Part shown: in pieces, positions 1 through 9,935 of the stretch
Layout of the letters: every line of letters starts with the position of its first letter
Position numbering within the stretch: position 1 is the first letter of the stretch
From: Apodemus sylvaticus
Lineage: Eukaryota; Chordata; Mammalia; Rodentia; Muridae
Length of the DNA stretch: 64,000 nucleotides
Assembly: GCF_947179515.1 (NCBI RefSeq)
Contig: NC_067485.1
Span: forward strand, 79,418,846-79,482,845
Direction of reading: 5' to 3'
Translations under genes and position numbers: made by a program
Notes under the pieces: generated by a model
What the model was told of the DNA's origin: nothing
The model's database searches: none
What the model saw: only the letters and a program-made list of their open reading frames with translations

Positions 1-163
1 CACATACACACAAGTACATACACACACATGCTCAGTCACATACACACATACACTTACACTCATCTACTCTCACACAACTCACACACATGTGCACATGCAA
101 ACAAGCACATACACACATACATGCTCATACACACGCACACGAGTGCACACACACACACACACT
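1..163. repeat. Imperfect CA/CACATA microsatellite
   Basis: Alternating CA with CATA, CTCA and GTAC interruptions fills the start of the window and probably continues to the left. Short open frames of His/Thr repeats on either strand here are products of the repeat and not genes. Confidence 0.9.
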
Positions 164-544
164 TCCGATGTTTCCAGCTGGTTGGGTGATTTCTTTGTTC
201 TCTCTCTCCTTCCTTCCATCTTCCCTTCCTTCCGTACTGGAATACGCTGTGTTGCCTAGGGCCGTGTCAAGCTTGTGGGCCTCCTTCAGCTTTCTCAGTA
301 CAGGCATTATAACTGTGTGCCGTGTGCCCAGACCTAGTGAGTTTTAAGCTAGACAAAAGGTTTACCCACACCTCTCATATCTTCATTAGTGAGGATGATC
401 GCTGTGGCCAGGTGAGGACCTTCTAACAAACCACCCCTAGCTTTCCTGTGAATAGCAAATGCTCTGGAGAGGCTTTGTGAGGAGACGAAAGCAGAAATGC
501 TGTGGCCACTGAGAGGTGTTAGTCACTTGGAACCTCTCCCAGCT
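164..544. other. Unassigned intron, CT-rich at its start
   Basis: A TCTCTCTCCTTCCTTCC-type pyrimidine stretch at about 199-231 is followed by ordinary sequence. I see no gene or clear repeat. Confidence 0.5.
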
Positions 545-990
545 CTATTTATATTTTCTCAGCATCCCTGCATCCCTGTCTGCATCCCTACATATCTGCA
601 TCCCTCCATCTCCACATGCATCCCTGCATCCCTGTATACCTGCATCCTTACATCTCTGCATCCTTACATCCCTGCATCCTTTCATCTCTGCATCCCTGCA
701 CCCTTGCATCCCTGCATCCCTGCATCCCTGCATCCTTACATCCCTGCATCCTTTTGTCTCTGCATCCCTGCATCCTCGCATCTCTGCATCCCTGCATCCC
801 TGCATCCTTGCATTCCTGTGTCCCTGCATCCCTGCATCCTTACATCCCTGCATCCTTTTGTCTCTGCATCCCTGCATCCTCGCATCTCTGCATCCCTGCA
901 TCTCTGCATCCCTGTATACCTGCACCCTTGCATCCTTACATCCCTGCATCCTTACATCCCTGCATCCTTATGTCTCTGCTTTCTTGCATC
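545..990. repeat. Minisatellite with 8-bp unit CATCCCTG and 104-bp higher-order period
   Basis: About 445 bp built from CATCCCTG and variants (CATCCTTA, CATCTCTG, CATCCTCG, TTTGTCTCTG). Bases 721-798 recur without difference at 825-902, a 104-bp (13 x 8) higher-order repeat. The unit has no stop codon and 8 is not a multiple of 3, so all three forward frames stay open, giving frames of ~175 codons of the LHPCIPAS type. These should not be called proteins. Confidence 0.95.
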
Positions 991-1506
991 CCTCCTGGGT
1001 CTCAGCCATCCAGCGAGTACCTGACACTCTGGAGTGGCCCTGAGGATCTAAAGCAAGAAACGGCTTTGAAGGCTGTTCAAAGGTATCGTGGGACTTGCCT
1101 ACCCAGACACAAAGAGAACCTTAACTTTAAAACAAAGAAAAACTCATGACTAGAGCTCTTTTTTTTTAAAACATAGTTTTAGGAAAGTGAGATTGACTAG
1201 CAAAATAAAGCAGATTCACCAAAGGAAATATAGAAAAATAAATGGATCTGATGATAGAATTTTATGGTTTAAAGTATTTTGATGATGTTGCAGAGGGATC
1301 TAATTCTTTCAGTTTGGGCAGTTTTCTCTCCATGATGGATTTGTGTTTCTCATTGAGGCAGTGGTGGGAAGGAACCACAGGTTATGTGTTCATTCAATAT
1401 AAACTCCAGCCTTGTGGGGCTGAAAAATATATAAACTCCAGCCAGTGGGGCCACTGTAAAGAAACCATACTACAAATCAGAAAGGCTTCAATTGCTTCTC
1501 TCCTCC
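991..1506. other. Unassigned intron
   Basis: A 90-codon + strand frame (1242-1514) runs through this stretch and into the SINE fragment that follows. It has no domain I recognise and no splice or promoter context. Confidence 0.5.
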
Positions 1507-1570
1507 GGTGCTAGGGTTGAGCTCAGGACCTCATAAATGCTACCAATTGGTCTATCACTCTCAGACCTGG
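1507..1570 (-). mobile_element. ID/B4-type SINE fragment
   Basis: GGTGCTAGGGTTGAGCTCAG followed by a degraded 'tctatcactctcagacctgg' resembles the reverse complement of the tRNA-derived ID/B4 head (GAACCCAGGGCCT ... CTACCACTGAGC). Only the head remains. Confidence 0.55.
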
Positions 1571-1660
1571 TAAGGAAAAAAGTGAAGTTAAATCAGAATT
1601 AGAAACTATTCAGTTTGTTCAACTGATATAATAAATATAACATATAAAAAATATAGGGAA

Positions 1661-1835
1661 GGAGCTGGAGAGATGGCTCAGTGGGTAAGAGCACTGACTG
1701 CTCTTCCAAAGGTCATGAGTTCAGGTCCCAGCACCCACATGGTGGCTCACAACCATGCTATAAAGAGATCTGATGTCTAAAGACAGATACGGTGTACTTG
1801 CATATAATAAATAAATAAATCTTTAAAAAAAAAAG
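1661..1835 (+). mobile_element. B2 SINE, + orientation, fused to an L1 3' end
   Basis: GGAGCTGGAGAGATGGCTCA, then GTTCAGGTCCCAGCACCCAC and 'catggtggctcacaacc' are the tRNA-derived head and body of B2, with the usual AATAAATAAATAAATC 3' end and ten A. The next bases are L1 3' UTR in the same orientation. Internal polymerase III A and B box positions are retained in degraded form. Confidence 0.9.
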
Positions 1836-1990
1836 GGTGGGTGGGAGGACAGGGGAAGAGAAGGGGGTTTGCGGGACTTTCGGGGAGTGGGGGGGCTAGA
1901 AAAGGGGAAATCATTTGAAATGTAAATAAATTATATCGAATAATAATAAAAAAAAGAAAAAAAAAGAAAAAAGAAAAACAAAAAAAAATA
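1836..1990 (+). mobile_element. Severely 5'-truncated L1 3' end with A-rich tail
   Basis: About 105 bp match, at roughly 95% by eye, the reverse complement of the L1 3' UTR at 2951-3060: shared landmarks are GAGGACAGGGGAAGAGAAGG, GACTTTCGGGGAGTGGGGGG and 'aaatcatttgaaatgtaaat'. An A-rich tail with AAAG and AAAC interruptions follows. It abuts the B2 tail with no intervening sequence, and AAAAAATATAGGG before the B2 resembles AAAAAAATAGGG after this tail, as if both parts inserted as one unit. Confidence 0.85.
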
Positions 1991-1994
1991 GGGT

Positions 1995-2070
1995 TTAAAA
2001 GACTCTGAAAAGTTGTTCTCTGACCTCCATTCAAACACATACAGACACACACAGGCACACACACACACTT
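1995..2070 (+). repeat. SINE-tail-like remnant with CA repeat
   Basis: GTTGTTCTCTGACCTCCA followed by ACACAC-rich sequence looks like the 3' end of a B3/RSINE-type SINE, which typically ends CTCTGACCTCCAC(A/C)n. The head is missing. Confidence 0.45.
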
Positions 2071-2576
2071 AAAATGTGTATGCAAATGTAATATCTCTGT
2101 ATAATATCTGTATGTACATAGATTTATGGGCTGCAGAATGCACGTTCACAAAGCATTCCCCTCATCCCATTCTTTCTTCATCAAACATACGTTGGCTCCA
2201 GTTCTTGGATACATGGCCTTGTGGGCCAGTGGTTAAGTGCATTGGCTCTCTGGGATCATGTGTGCAGACTTGGGCAAATGAGTGTCAGGTGTCTGGTGGA
2301 TGAAATCCCAGGGCATAAGGAGGAAATGGAGCCCACAGTGTGAAGCACTTGGGTCTATGCCTGGCAGCAGCAATGCCAGCAGCAGCTGTCTGCCATTATT
2401 AGTCTCCTTATTGTTGCTAGAATTCCAGGTCCAGGCTCACTGGGTCCTCATCCACCAGCAAGGAGATCACCTGTGGTGTAGACAAGGACAGATGTGTGGC
2501 AGCAGCGGGCTTAGGCCTGATCAGGAGCCTGGCGGAGTAACAGGATTTGATGAGCTGAGCTGGGTGTTTTCTTGTT
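2071..2576. other. Unassigned intron
   Basis: No gene or confident repeat. The piece near 2200-2300 has a weak SINE-like look ('gggccagtggttaagtgcattgg') that I could not assign. Confidence 0.4.
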
Positions 2577-2790
2577 TTCTGAGTTAGGGTTTCAGGAATC
2601 CTGGCTGGCCCCTCCCTGTCCCCGTAGCTGACATCACCTCACGCCTGTGATCCTCCTGCTTCTGCTTTCTTACTCCTGGGTTTGCAGGAATGCAACACCA
2701 TGCTCAGTTCAGGAGGTGCTGGGAATTGAACCCAGGGTTTTGCACGTTTGGCAAGCACTCTTTCAGCCGAGGTACATTATCAATTGTGGC
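2577..2790 (-). mobile_element. B4 SINE (B1-like part plus ID part), reverse orientation
   Basis: A degraded B1 antisense stretch (GAGTTAGGGTTTCAGGAATC ... CTCCTGCTTCTGCTTTC) runs into GTGCTGGGAATTGAACCCAG, 'ggcaagcactctttcag', which is the ID head in antisense. The composite order is that of B4. Confidence 0.75.
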
Positions 2791-2894
2791 TGCGTGTTTT
2801 CTCTCTCTTTCTTTTCTTTTTTTTTTTTTTTTTTTTTTTCATTCCTCAGAATGTTTTCCTGGGTGTGGATGACAGGCCAATTATCAGGGAATGA

Positions 2895-2896
<2 letters not shown>

Positions 2897-2938
<42 letters not shown>

Positions 2939-4690
2939 TCTTTTTTTTTTATTTGATATAATTTATTTACATTTCAAATGATTTCCCCTTTTCTAGCCCC
3001 CCCCCCACTCCCCGAAAGTCCCGTAAGCCCCCTTCTCTTCCCCTGTCCTCCCTCCCACCCCTTCCCAGTTCCCCGTTCTGGTTTTGCCAAATACTGTTTC
3101 ACTGAGTCTTTCCAGAACCAGGGACCACTCCTGCTTTCTTCTTGTATCTCATTTGATGTGTGGATTATGTTTTGGGTATTCCAGTTTTCTAGGTTAATAA
3201 CCACTTATTAGTGAGTGCATACCATGATTCACCTTTTGAGTCTGGGTTACCTCACTTAGTATGATGTTCTCTAGCTCCATCCATTTGCCTAAGAATTTCA
3301 TGAATTCATTGTTTCTAATGGCTGAATAGTACTCCATTGTGTAGATATACCACATTTTTTGTATCCACTCTTCTGTTGAGGGATACCTGGGTTCTTTCCA
3401 GCATCTGGCAATTATAAATAGGGCTGCTATGAACATAGTAGAGCATGTATCCTTATTACATGGTGGGGAATCCTCTGGGTATATGCCCAGGAGTGGTATA
3501 GCAGGATCTTCTGGAAGTGAGGTGCCCAGTTTTCGGAGGAACCGCCAGACTGCTTTCCAGAGTGGTTGTACCAATTTGCAACCCCACCAGCAGTGGAGGA
3601 GTGTTCCTCTTTCTCCGCACCCTCTCCAACACCTGCTGTCTCCTGAATTTTTAATCTTAGCCATTCTGACTGGTGTAAGATGAAATCTTAGGGTTGTTTT
3701 GATTTGCATTTCCCTAATGACTAATGAAGTGGAGCATTTTTTAAGATGCTTCTCCACCATCCGAAGTTCTTCAGGTGAGAATTCTTTGTTTAACTCTGTA
3801 CCCCATTTTTTAATAGGGTTGTTTGGTTTTCTGGAGTCTAACTTCTTGAGTTCTTTATATATATTGGATATTAGCCCTCTATCTGATGTAGGATTGGTGA
3901 AGATCTTTTCCCAATTTGTTGGTTGCCGATCTGTCCTCTTGATGGTGTCCTTTGCCTTACAGAAACTCTGTAACCTTATGAGGTCCCATTTGTCAATTCT
4001 TGCTCTTAGAGCATACGCTATTGGTGTTCTGTTCAGAAACTTTCTCCCTGTACCGATGTCCTCAAGGGTCTTCCCCAGTTTCTTTTCTATTAGCTTCAGA
4101 GTGTCTGGCTTTATGTGGAGGTCCTTGATCCATTTGGATTTGAGCTTAGTACAAGGAGACAAGGATGGATCAATTCGCATTCTTCTGCATGCTGACCTCC
4201 AGTTGAACCAGCACCATTTGTTGAAAAGGCTATCTTTTTTCCATTGGATGTTTTCAGCCTCTTTGTCGAGGATCAAGTGGCCATAGGTGTGTGGGTTCAT
4301 TTCTGGATCTTCAATCCTGTTCCATTGATCCTCCTGCCTGTCACTGTACCAATACCATGCAGTTTTTAACACTATTGCTCTGTAGTATTGCTTGAGGTCA
4401 GGGATACTGATTCCCCCAGATTTTCTTTTGTTGCTGAGAATAGTTTTAGCTATCCTGGGTTTTTTGTTGTTCCAGATGAATTTGATAATTGCTCTTTCTA
4501 ACTCTGTGAAGAATTGAGTTGGGATTTTGATGGGTATTGCATTGAATCTGTATAGTGCTTTAGGCAAAATGGCCATTTTAACTATATTGATTCTACCGAT
4601 CCATGAGCATGGGAGGTTTTCCCATTTTTTGAGGTCTTCTTCCATTTCCTTCTTCAGAGTCTTGAAGTTCTTGCCATACAGATCTTTCAA
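2897..4690 (-). mobile_element. Young murine L1, 5'-truncated, reverse orientation
   Basis: On the minus strand: the C-terminal part of ORF2 (4690-3194), a ~240-bp 3' UTR with the G-rich tract seen as C-run CCCCCCCCC near 2999, and a long A tail (T-run 2897-2950, interrupted once at 2938-2940). The long tail and open reading frame argue for a recent insertion. The 5' end is cut off at about codon 784 of ORF2 and lies directly against a B2 element in the same orientation. I could not find a convincing target-site duplication. Confidence 0.95.
3194..4690 (-). pseudogene. L1 ORF2 C-terminal fragment, 498 codons, uninterrupted
   Basis: This is the last ~39% of the L1 ORF2 protein (full length about 1280 residues; family knowledge). 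It lacks the N-terminal endonuclease and the catalytic reverse-transcriptase motifs. Recognisable landmarks are LPCSWIGRINIVKMAILPKA near the start, the C-terminal zinc-knuckle-like motif in CWRGCGERGTLLHCWWGC (C-x3-C-x7-H-x4-C intact), 'WIQKMWYIYTMEYYSAI', and the end HSLISGY. No stop or frameshift occurs. The apparent first codon is TTG at the B2 junction, so there is no genuine start. It is non-autonomous and is not expected to make a functional protein. The lack of stop codons suggests youth, not selection. Confidence 0.95.
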
Positions 4691-4865
4691 GATTCATTTA
4701 TTTAATGTGTGTGAATACACCATAGCTGTTTTCAGACACGCCAGCAGAGGGCATCAGATCTCATTATGGATGGTTGTGAGCCACCATGTGGTTGCTGGGA
4801 ATTGAACTCGGGACTTCTGGAAGAGCAGAGGGTGCTCCTAACCACTGAGCAATGTCTCCGACCCT
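4691..4865 (-). mobile_element. B2 SINE, reverse orientation, its 3' end fused to the L1 5' end
   Basis: In reverse orientation it shows AAGATTCATTTATTTAATGT (3' end), GGCATCAGATCTCATTATGG, GTGAGCCACCATGTGGTTGC and CCACTGAGCAATGTCTCCGA (5' head). It is nearly full length. Its 3' end touches L1 with no A tail left between them. Confidence 0.9.
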
Positions 4866-4878
4866 CCTGTATTTATTT

Positions 4879-4879
<1 letters not shown>

Positions 4880-4918
<39 letters not shown>

Positions 4919-4947
4919 TTATTTATTTATTTTTGTTTTTTTTTTCC
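4880..4947. repeat. TATC/TTTA microsatellite grown from a B1 tail
   Basis: (ATCT)n, then (ATTT)n, then a T-run joins directly to the reverse-oriented B1. It lies inside the B1 target-site duplication (CTCCTGTATTTATTTT at 4864-4879 and 5083-5098), so it derives from the B1 A-tail and not from the target DNA. Confidence 0.9.
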
Positions 4948-5083
4948 GAGACAGGGTTTCTCTGTGTAGCCCTGGCTGTCCTGGAACTCACTCTGTAGAC
5001 CAGGCTGGCCTTGAACTCAGAAATCCTCCTGCCCCTATCTCCCAGAGTGCTGGGATTACAGGTGTGCGCCACCACCGCCCGGC
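4948..5083 (-). mobile_element. B1 SINE, reverse orientation, with intact 16-bp target-site duplication
   Basis: GAGACAGGGTTTCTCTGTGT, GCCCTGGCTGTCCTGGAACT, 'cagaccaggctggcc'-type sequence and 'accaccgcccggc' are close to the mouse B1 consensus (7SL-derived) in antisense. CTCCTGTATTTATTTT flanks the element plus tail on both sides. Confidence 0.95.
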
Positions 5084-5391
5084 TCCTGTATTTATTTTAA
5101 TAATTAAAAAAATACTTTTCCTTCTAACATATGGATTCTTGGACAGTGTCAAACTGTAGCTGTTCAGGCCTTCTGTGCCCACCCGAGTTCCCGAATGATG
5201 ACAGGGAGCTCATCTTTATTGACAATGCTTGTGGACTTAGCTCAGGCTTGCTCCCAGCCAGCTTCTAACTTACATAACCTGCTTGTACTGTTCTGTGTGC
5301 TATGTGCTGCCACTGGCTGGCTACCCCTCCTCAGCTTCATATGTCCAACGTACTCTGAGTCTGGGTGGCAAATCTCCTTCTAAGAGTGAGT

Positions 5392-5394
<3 letters not shown>

Positions 5395-5474
<80 letters not shown>
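5395..5474. repeat. Compound (CT)n(GT)n microsatellite
   Basis: About 53 bases of CT followed without interruption by about 27 bases of GT. The polypyrimidine half can form triplex and the GT half Z-DNA in principle. Confidence 0.95.
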
Positions 5475-6410
5475 CTTCTCTCTCTGTCTCTGTCCATCTT
5501 AATATCCCACCTTTAGCTATAGGCCATAGGCTTTTGATTTCAACCAATCAGAACTGTTTTAGGCAGTCAAGGAAGGACAGAGTCATATCATCTCACAGTG
5601 TACAAAAACTTTACTCCAGCATCATATATGTGTATATAATGCGTTTGGACCATTTTCATTCCTTTTATCTTCTCTTCTCTTTTGTCCTCTTCACCACGAG
5701 TCTCCTTCAACTGCCTGTCTCTTTTGTGTGGCACACTGAGTTTAACTAATGTTGTTTGTGGGAGCATGGGTAGGGGGTTATTTACTGGGGCCTGTATAAC
5801 TTCTCAGTAGCTACACCACTGAAGAAAACATCTCCCCCACCCCAGCTGTTAACTGTCAATAGCTCCCTGGGGAAGGGGCAGCACTCCGTGAACCCCTTCC
5901 CTTATCCCAACAGGATGCTGATGAGCCCAGTTTTCTGCAGCTGCTCTGAGTTGAAGATCATAGCCACCCTGTGACACCTTTTGGAAGTCAGCTTTCCGCA
6001 GCACCCTTATCTCTCTGGCTCTTACATTTGTTCATTCCCTTCTTCTGTGACGTTCTCCTGATCTGTAGGTGTCCGTTCCTTATGCAGGAGAGGACGGTAG
6101 GGGTCTCTGGTGTTTCGGGCATGATGGTAGGAATGTGGCTCATAGAACCTGAGAAAATGTGCTAAAAAATGCTCGGACAGTTCTCCACCTCAGGTACAAG
6201 AACAAATTCAAGAGGAAACTTAGTGACTGACTACAGGGATTCTGAGAAAATTAATGACCAGAAAGTTCCAGTTGGACTTGATGACAAGGAAGTCATTTAA
6301 GCTTTTAGTATAAAGGCAGTTGATGATAACAGTTTAGTAGAAACTTCAACAGCTGGCTCTAGGCCAGGGCTGGGAAGAGGAAGGAGCCTTGATTTGTACC
6401 ATTTACCTAC
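5475..6410. other. Unassigned intron
   Basis: No gene, and no repeat I can name. A 64-codon frame (5971-6165) has no recognisable features. Confidence 0.5.
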
Positions 6411-6620
6411 ATCTTAGATTCTTTTCTGTCACTGTGATAAAAATATCTCAACAAAGGTGACTTAAAGGAGAAAGGCCGTATTTGGTTCACAGTTTAGAGG
6501 CATACCGTCCATCATAAGAGAGGACATGACATCAGGTAGGGAAAGCATCACAGCAGGAACCATGGACTGGTCATATCACATCTGGATTTAACCCCCCAAA
6601 AAACTGCACAGGAAGTGTAT
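6411..6620 (+). mobile_element. Degraded copy of the 'TTAGT-AGGGTTTCTATT' rodent repeat class
   Basis: 'ttttctgtcactgtgataaa', 'ggagaaaggccgtatttggt' and 'gcatcacagcaggaaccatg' align with the start of the class seen better at 17106 and 30430 (TTTCTATTGCTGTGATAAAA ... AGGAAAGGGTTTATTT). The formal family name is not known to me. Confidence 0.5.
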
Positions 6621-6799
6621 CAAAGCCCCAGGGACCTGATTCTTTTTCCAGTGATGCTTTTCTTCCTAAGGATTCCAAAACCTTCAACATCTAGCTGGTA
6701 GCCAAGAGGTCAAGTAGGAGTACCCATGAAAGACATTTCATGTTCAAACCACAAAGACCTTTTTTCCCCCCATTTGGAAATGCCCCTGACATGACTAAT

Positions 6800-7149
6800 T
6801 TAAAGCCACCATAGTGCCAACAGTTTGGATCTGAAATTTCTCCCAAAGGCGCGTGTGTTTTAAAGACTCGGTCCATAGCTTGGTGACATTGACAGGTGCG
6901 GTCTGAAGAGAGAGGATTTACGTTACCAGATGCAAGCGATGCCCCTGAAGTGTGCAGGAGGGCTCTGCCTCTTACTTTTCCATCCTGGTTGCTGCCCACC
7001 ATGATGTTCTGACTCTCTACGAAGCCCCGAACAAAGAGCCATGAGTCTCGACGGAAGTCTCCCAACCTGTGAGGCTGAAATAACCCTCTTCTCTTAAGAA
7101 GCTGACCCTCTGAGGGATTTGTTATTGGAACAGCAAAATGCCAAAGACA
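6800..7149 (+). mobile_element. Old MaLR-like LTR relic
   Basis: 'gaaatttctcccaaaggcg', GACTCGGTCCATAGCTTGGT, 'gtgaggctgaaataaccctc' and the end TTGTTATTGGAACAGCAAAA follow the order of ERVL-MaLR LTRs (... CTCGGTCC...GTGAGCCAAATAAA...TTGTTATAGCAGCA...). It is much diverged. A 218-codon frame on the opposite strand (7347-6691) overlaps it and looks fortuitous. Confidence 0.45.
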
Positions 7150-7502
7150 GACACCAGCCCGCTTTGGGCTGAGATGCTCACACTTGCCCCCTTGGAAGGC
7201 TGTTTTAATTGGCTTCAGAGTCAAGAGAGTGGGATTGGCCAGGTGGACTAAGCAGAGGTGTAGTCTCCTCAGGACAGTCGCCCTCAGCAGAATCTCAGGG
7301 CTGTCATTTGTCCCCACCTCCTGCTCTGGATAAGCCCTTGATTCCATGGGGTTCTCTCCTGTATCTTGTCAGCAAATGCCTCTTCTGCCATCTGTGCCTC
7401 AGATACGTGTGCTATATCTGATGCTGTAGATTAGCATAATGATAATAATAAAATAATAATATAATGACAAGAATATAAAGCAAAGTATAAGAAAAGAAAG
7501 GC

Positions 7503-7506
<4 letters not shown>

Positions 7507-7559
<53 letters not shown>

Positions 7560-7563
7560 AGAT
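7507..7563. repeat. (GA)n microsatellite
   Basis: A near-pure AG run with one phase slip (GAGGAG near 7540). It is preceded by an AT-rich ATAATA stretch at about 7438-7475. Confidence 0.95.
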
Positions 7564-8411
7564 TGAGAGAGGACACATCTGTCTCTACCCCACTTCACAG
7601 CAGAGGTTGTTCAGACAGCTGACATTAGATTCAGGTCCCTGTGGCAGGAGCAGTCACAGCAGTGGAAGGTGACTCAACCTTGTATCTCTTGGCCACCTGG
7701 ATGGATGTGACTCGGTATCCAGAAAATAACCTTTGATTTCAATCTGGTTTCTCTGGGCAATCTCCTTGACTAAAAGTGTACTATCTATATATCAGAAAAA
7801 GCAAAACTGTCCTGTGTGTCTTCTGCTTTTACACTGTGACACTTACTCCACCCAAAAAATTTCCGTGACCTCGAAGTGTTTCTCCCCACCAGTATGCGAG
7901 TAAGCAGAGCAAGCTGTGGAATCCAGCTGAGCACCCCAACCCAGTCCAGCTGTGACATTGCCTACCTGAAGACGATGTCAGATTGCATAGACTAAGGGCT
8001 CTGTCCCCAGGAGATGGACAGAGGAGGACCTAAAGGAGAAGGACCTCCCTTTACCTTTAGATGCCAGTTACAAGCCCCAGATACGTGATCTGTGCTTTCC
8101 AGACCAACCCCAATCACGTCATAGAACTCCATCCATTTCTGGAGTGCCTCAGAACTCAGGGGAGCATGCCTACTGCTTTTTATAAAGGGTATTATGGTGG
8201 ACACTGATGGAGTCTACCTAGGTGAAGTGTAGAAGAGGCGAGGAACTTACCAACCCCTATCTAAGTCTCCTCTGGGAGCTTACAAAGGCTTCACCCCCTA
8301 GAAGCTCTAAGAGGCTGGTTCTTTGGTGTATCTATTATTTTATTTCTTTTTTGTTGGCCAGGTACTGTGTGCAGATGTGTGTGTGGATCCCATTTTTTCA
8401 GCTGCACTTTA
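7564..8411. other. Unassigned intron
   Basis: No gene or repeat recognised. Confidence 0.5.
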
Positions 8412-8643
8412 CTTTTTTCCTTGAGGTAGGATTTCTCATTGGCCTGAAACTCCCCAAATTGGCTAGACTGGTTGGGCCAACAAGCCTCTCAGATCTGCCT
8501 GCCTCTGCCTACCCAGCACTGGGATTACAATCATACACCATCATACCTTGCTCTTTTATATGTATTTTGGGGATCAAACTTAGGTCTTCATGCTCACAAG
8601 GTTTATTGTAAGAGGTTTGTTGACTGAGCTATATCTTCCAGCC
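8412..8643 (-). mobile_element. RSINE1/B4-type SINE, reverse orientation
   Basis: 'ttgaggtaggatttctcatt', 'ggctagactggttgg', 'cagcactgggattacaatca' and GGGGATCAAACTTAGGTCTT ... 'tgactgagctatatcttcca' are in the order expected for RSINE1 in antisense (B1-like part, then tRNA-like head). Confidence 0.7.
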
Positions 8644-8879
8644 TACTTTTGGCAGTTTTATAGAGATCACGCTGGTGATTACGATTGAAGCATGGACAGC
8701 CATGTTCAAATATGAGTGGATAAAAATGATGTCATCTTGTGTTCGTGGGCTGGGTATGAAAACCCCATGCATCTGATTCAGCATTCTCCTTGGCTCCTCT
8801 GTCAGTAGTCCTTCTTCTGGGCTATGGGGTAGAGCCTCTCAGAACTGAGGATATATTTGTATGTATTGGGATTTTTTCT

Positions 8880-8998
8880 TTTGTAAAGACAGAGCCTCAT
8901 GATATAGTCATAACTCCCCTGGTAACTTGCTATGTAGACCAGCCTGAGCTTGAACTCACTGCTTTGGGATTAGTGGTGTGCACCGTCAGGTCCAGCTT
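8880..8998 (-). mobile_element. Old B1-type SINE, reverse orientation
   Basis: 'aagacagagcctcatgata', GCTATGTAGACCAGCCTGAG, 'cttgaactcactgc' and 'gggattagtggtgtgcacc' show a diverged B1 in antisense. Confidence 0.65.
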
Positions 8999-9597
8999 CC
9001 AAATATCTGTACCTGAATATAACACAAGAACAGCTTAAATTAACTTGGCTCATGGTCTCAAGGGATCAGTTCTTCTTGACAGGGAGGAGGTGCCAGAATA
9101 TAGCACTTTACATCATAGCAGCTAGGAGGCAGAGATGCCGGAAGATACAGGAGGGAAAGACACAGGAAGTGGCCAGAGCAGGATGTGAGCTTCAGAGACA
9201 CACTTAGGTATGAGAAGTAGGTATTGGTTATAGGTCAGCCCCTGGCTCCTGCTCTACCATTATGCGACTAGATGTCTTCTATTATACATCCCACTGATGT
9301 GCCATCCCACCATGGTGAGTTGAAACCATAAGCCGTAAGTTGTTTTTGTTGGGTATTTCGGTCATAGCAGTGCATCCATACCCTTTGCCCATCCCTGGAA
9401 GACACACCACAGGACCGTCCTCCATCCTCCAACTGTTTGGCGTCATCTCCCAACTTTGAAATTCTAACATTCCTACCCCTCGGTGCCTCTGCCCTTCCAT
9501 GATTTCTTTGGATTCTGGAGACAAATCTGTGTTTATTCTGGAACCAGGTATTTGCTTCTGGCTGAGGTGGCCTGAGCACGCATCGTTGGCTGGGAGA
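8999..9597. other. Mostly unassigned intron; faint repeat similarity at 9040-9200
   Basis: 'ctcatggtctcaagggatca' through 'cacaggaagtggccag' has the composition of a degraded copy of the rodent repeat seen at 23638, but I cannot align it convincingly. Two overlapping minus-strand frames of ~140 codons (9268-9722) have no recognisable domain. Confidence 0.35.
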
Positions 9598-9935
9598 TGT
9601 TCTGAGGGGCTTGGAAGATGGCTGGGTAGGTGGCATGCTTGCCACACAAGAGTGAGACTTTGAGTGTGCATCCCCAGAACCCATGTAAATCTGGGCACAG
9701 TATCATGCATCTGTAATCCCACTGTTCCGGCTGCGAAGTGAAAGTAGAGGCAAGAGACTCTGGAGGCTTCTGGGCCAGCTAGCCTGGGCTACAGAGTGGG
9801 CAAAAAGAGGCCCCATCTTAAACAAAGTGGAAGACCAGGATTACCATCTGAGTTTGTGCTCTGATCTCCACAGGCAGGCTATGATATGCCTCCAGACACA
9901 CACAAACCCTCATGTTCACATGAACCCAGTGATTC
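9598..9935 (+). mobile_element. RSINE1 SINE, + orientation
   Basis: 'ggaagatggctgggtaggtg' (head), 'ctgtaatcccactgttccgg', 'gggccagctagcctgggcta', 'ccatcttaaacaaagtggaa' and a CACACACAAACC tail follow the RSINE1 order. Confidence 0.7.

Noticed and set aside
497..1149. Three overlapping + strand frames of about 175 codons rich in LHPCIPAS
   Set aside because: They are the three readings of one 8-bp minisatellite that lacks stop codons. No coding signal is independent of the repeat.
6691..7347. 218-codon minus-strand open frame
   Set aside because: It is antisense to an old MaLR-like LTR relic, has no domain I recognise and no promoter, splice or polyadenylation context.
9268..9722. Two overlapping minus frames of 138 and 146 codons
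   Set aside because: They read into an RSINE1 at one end, overlap each other in different frames and show no domain.
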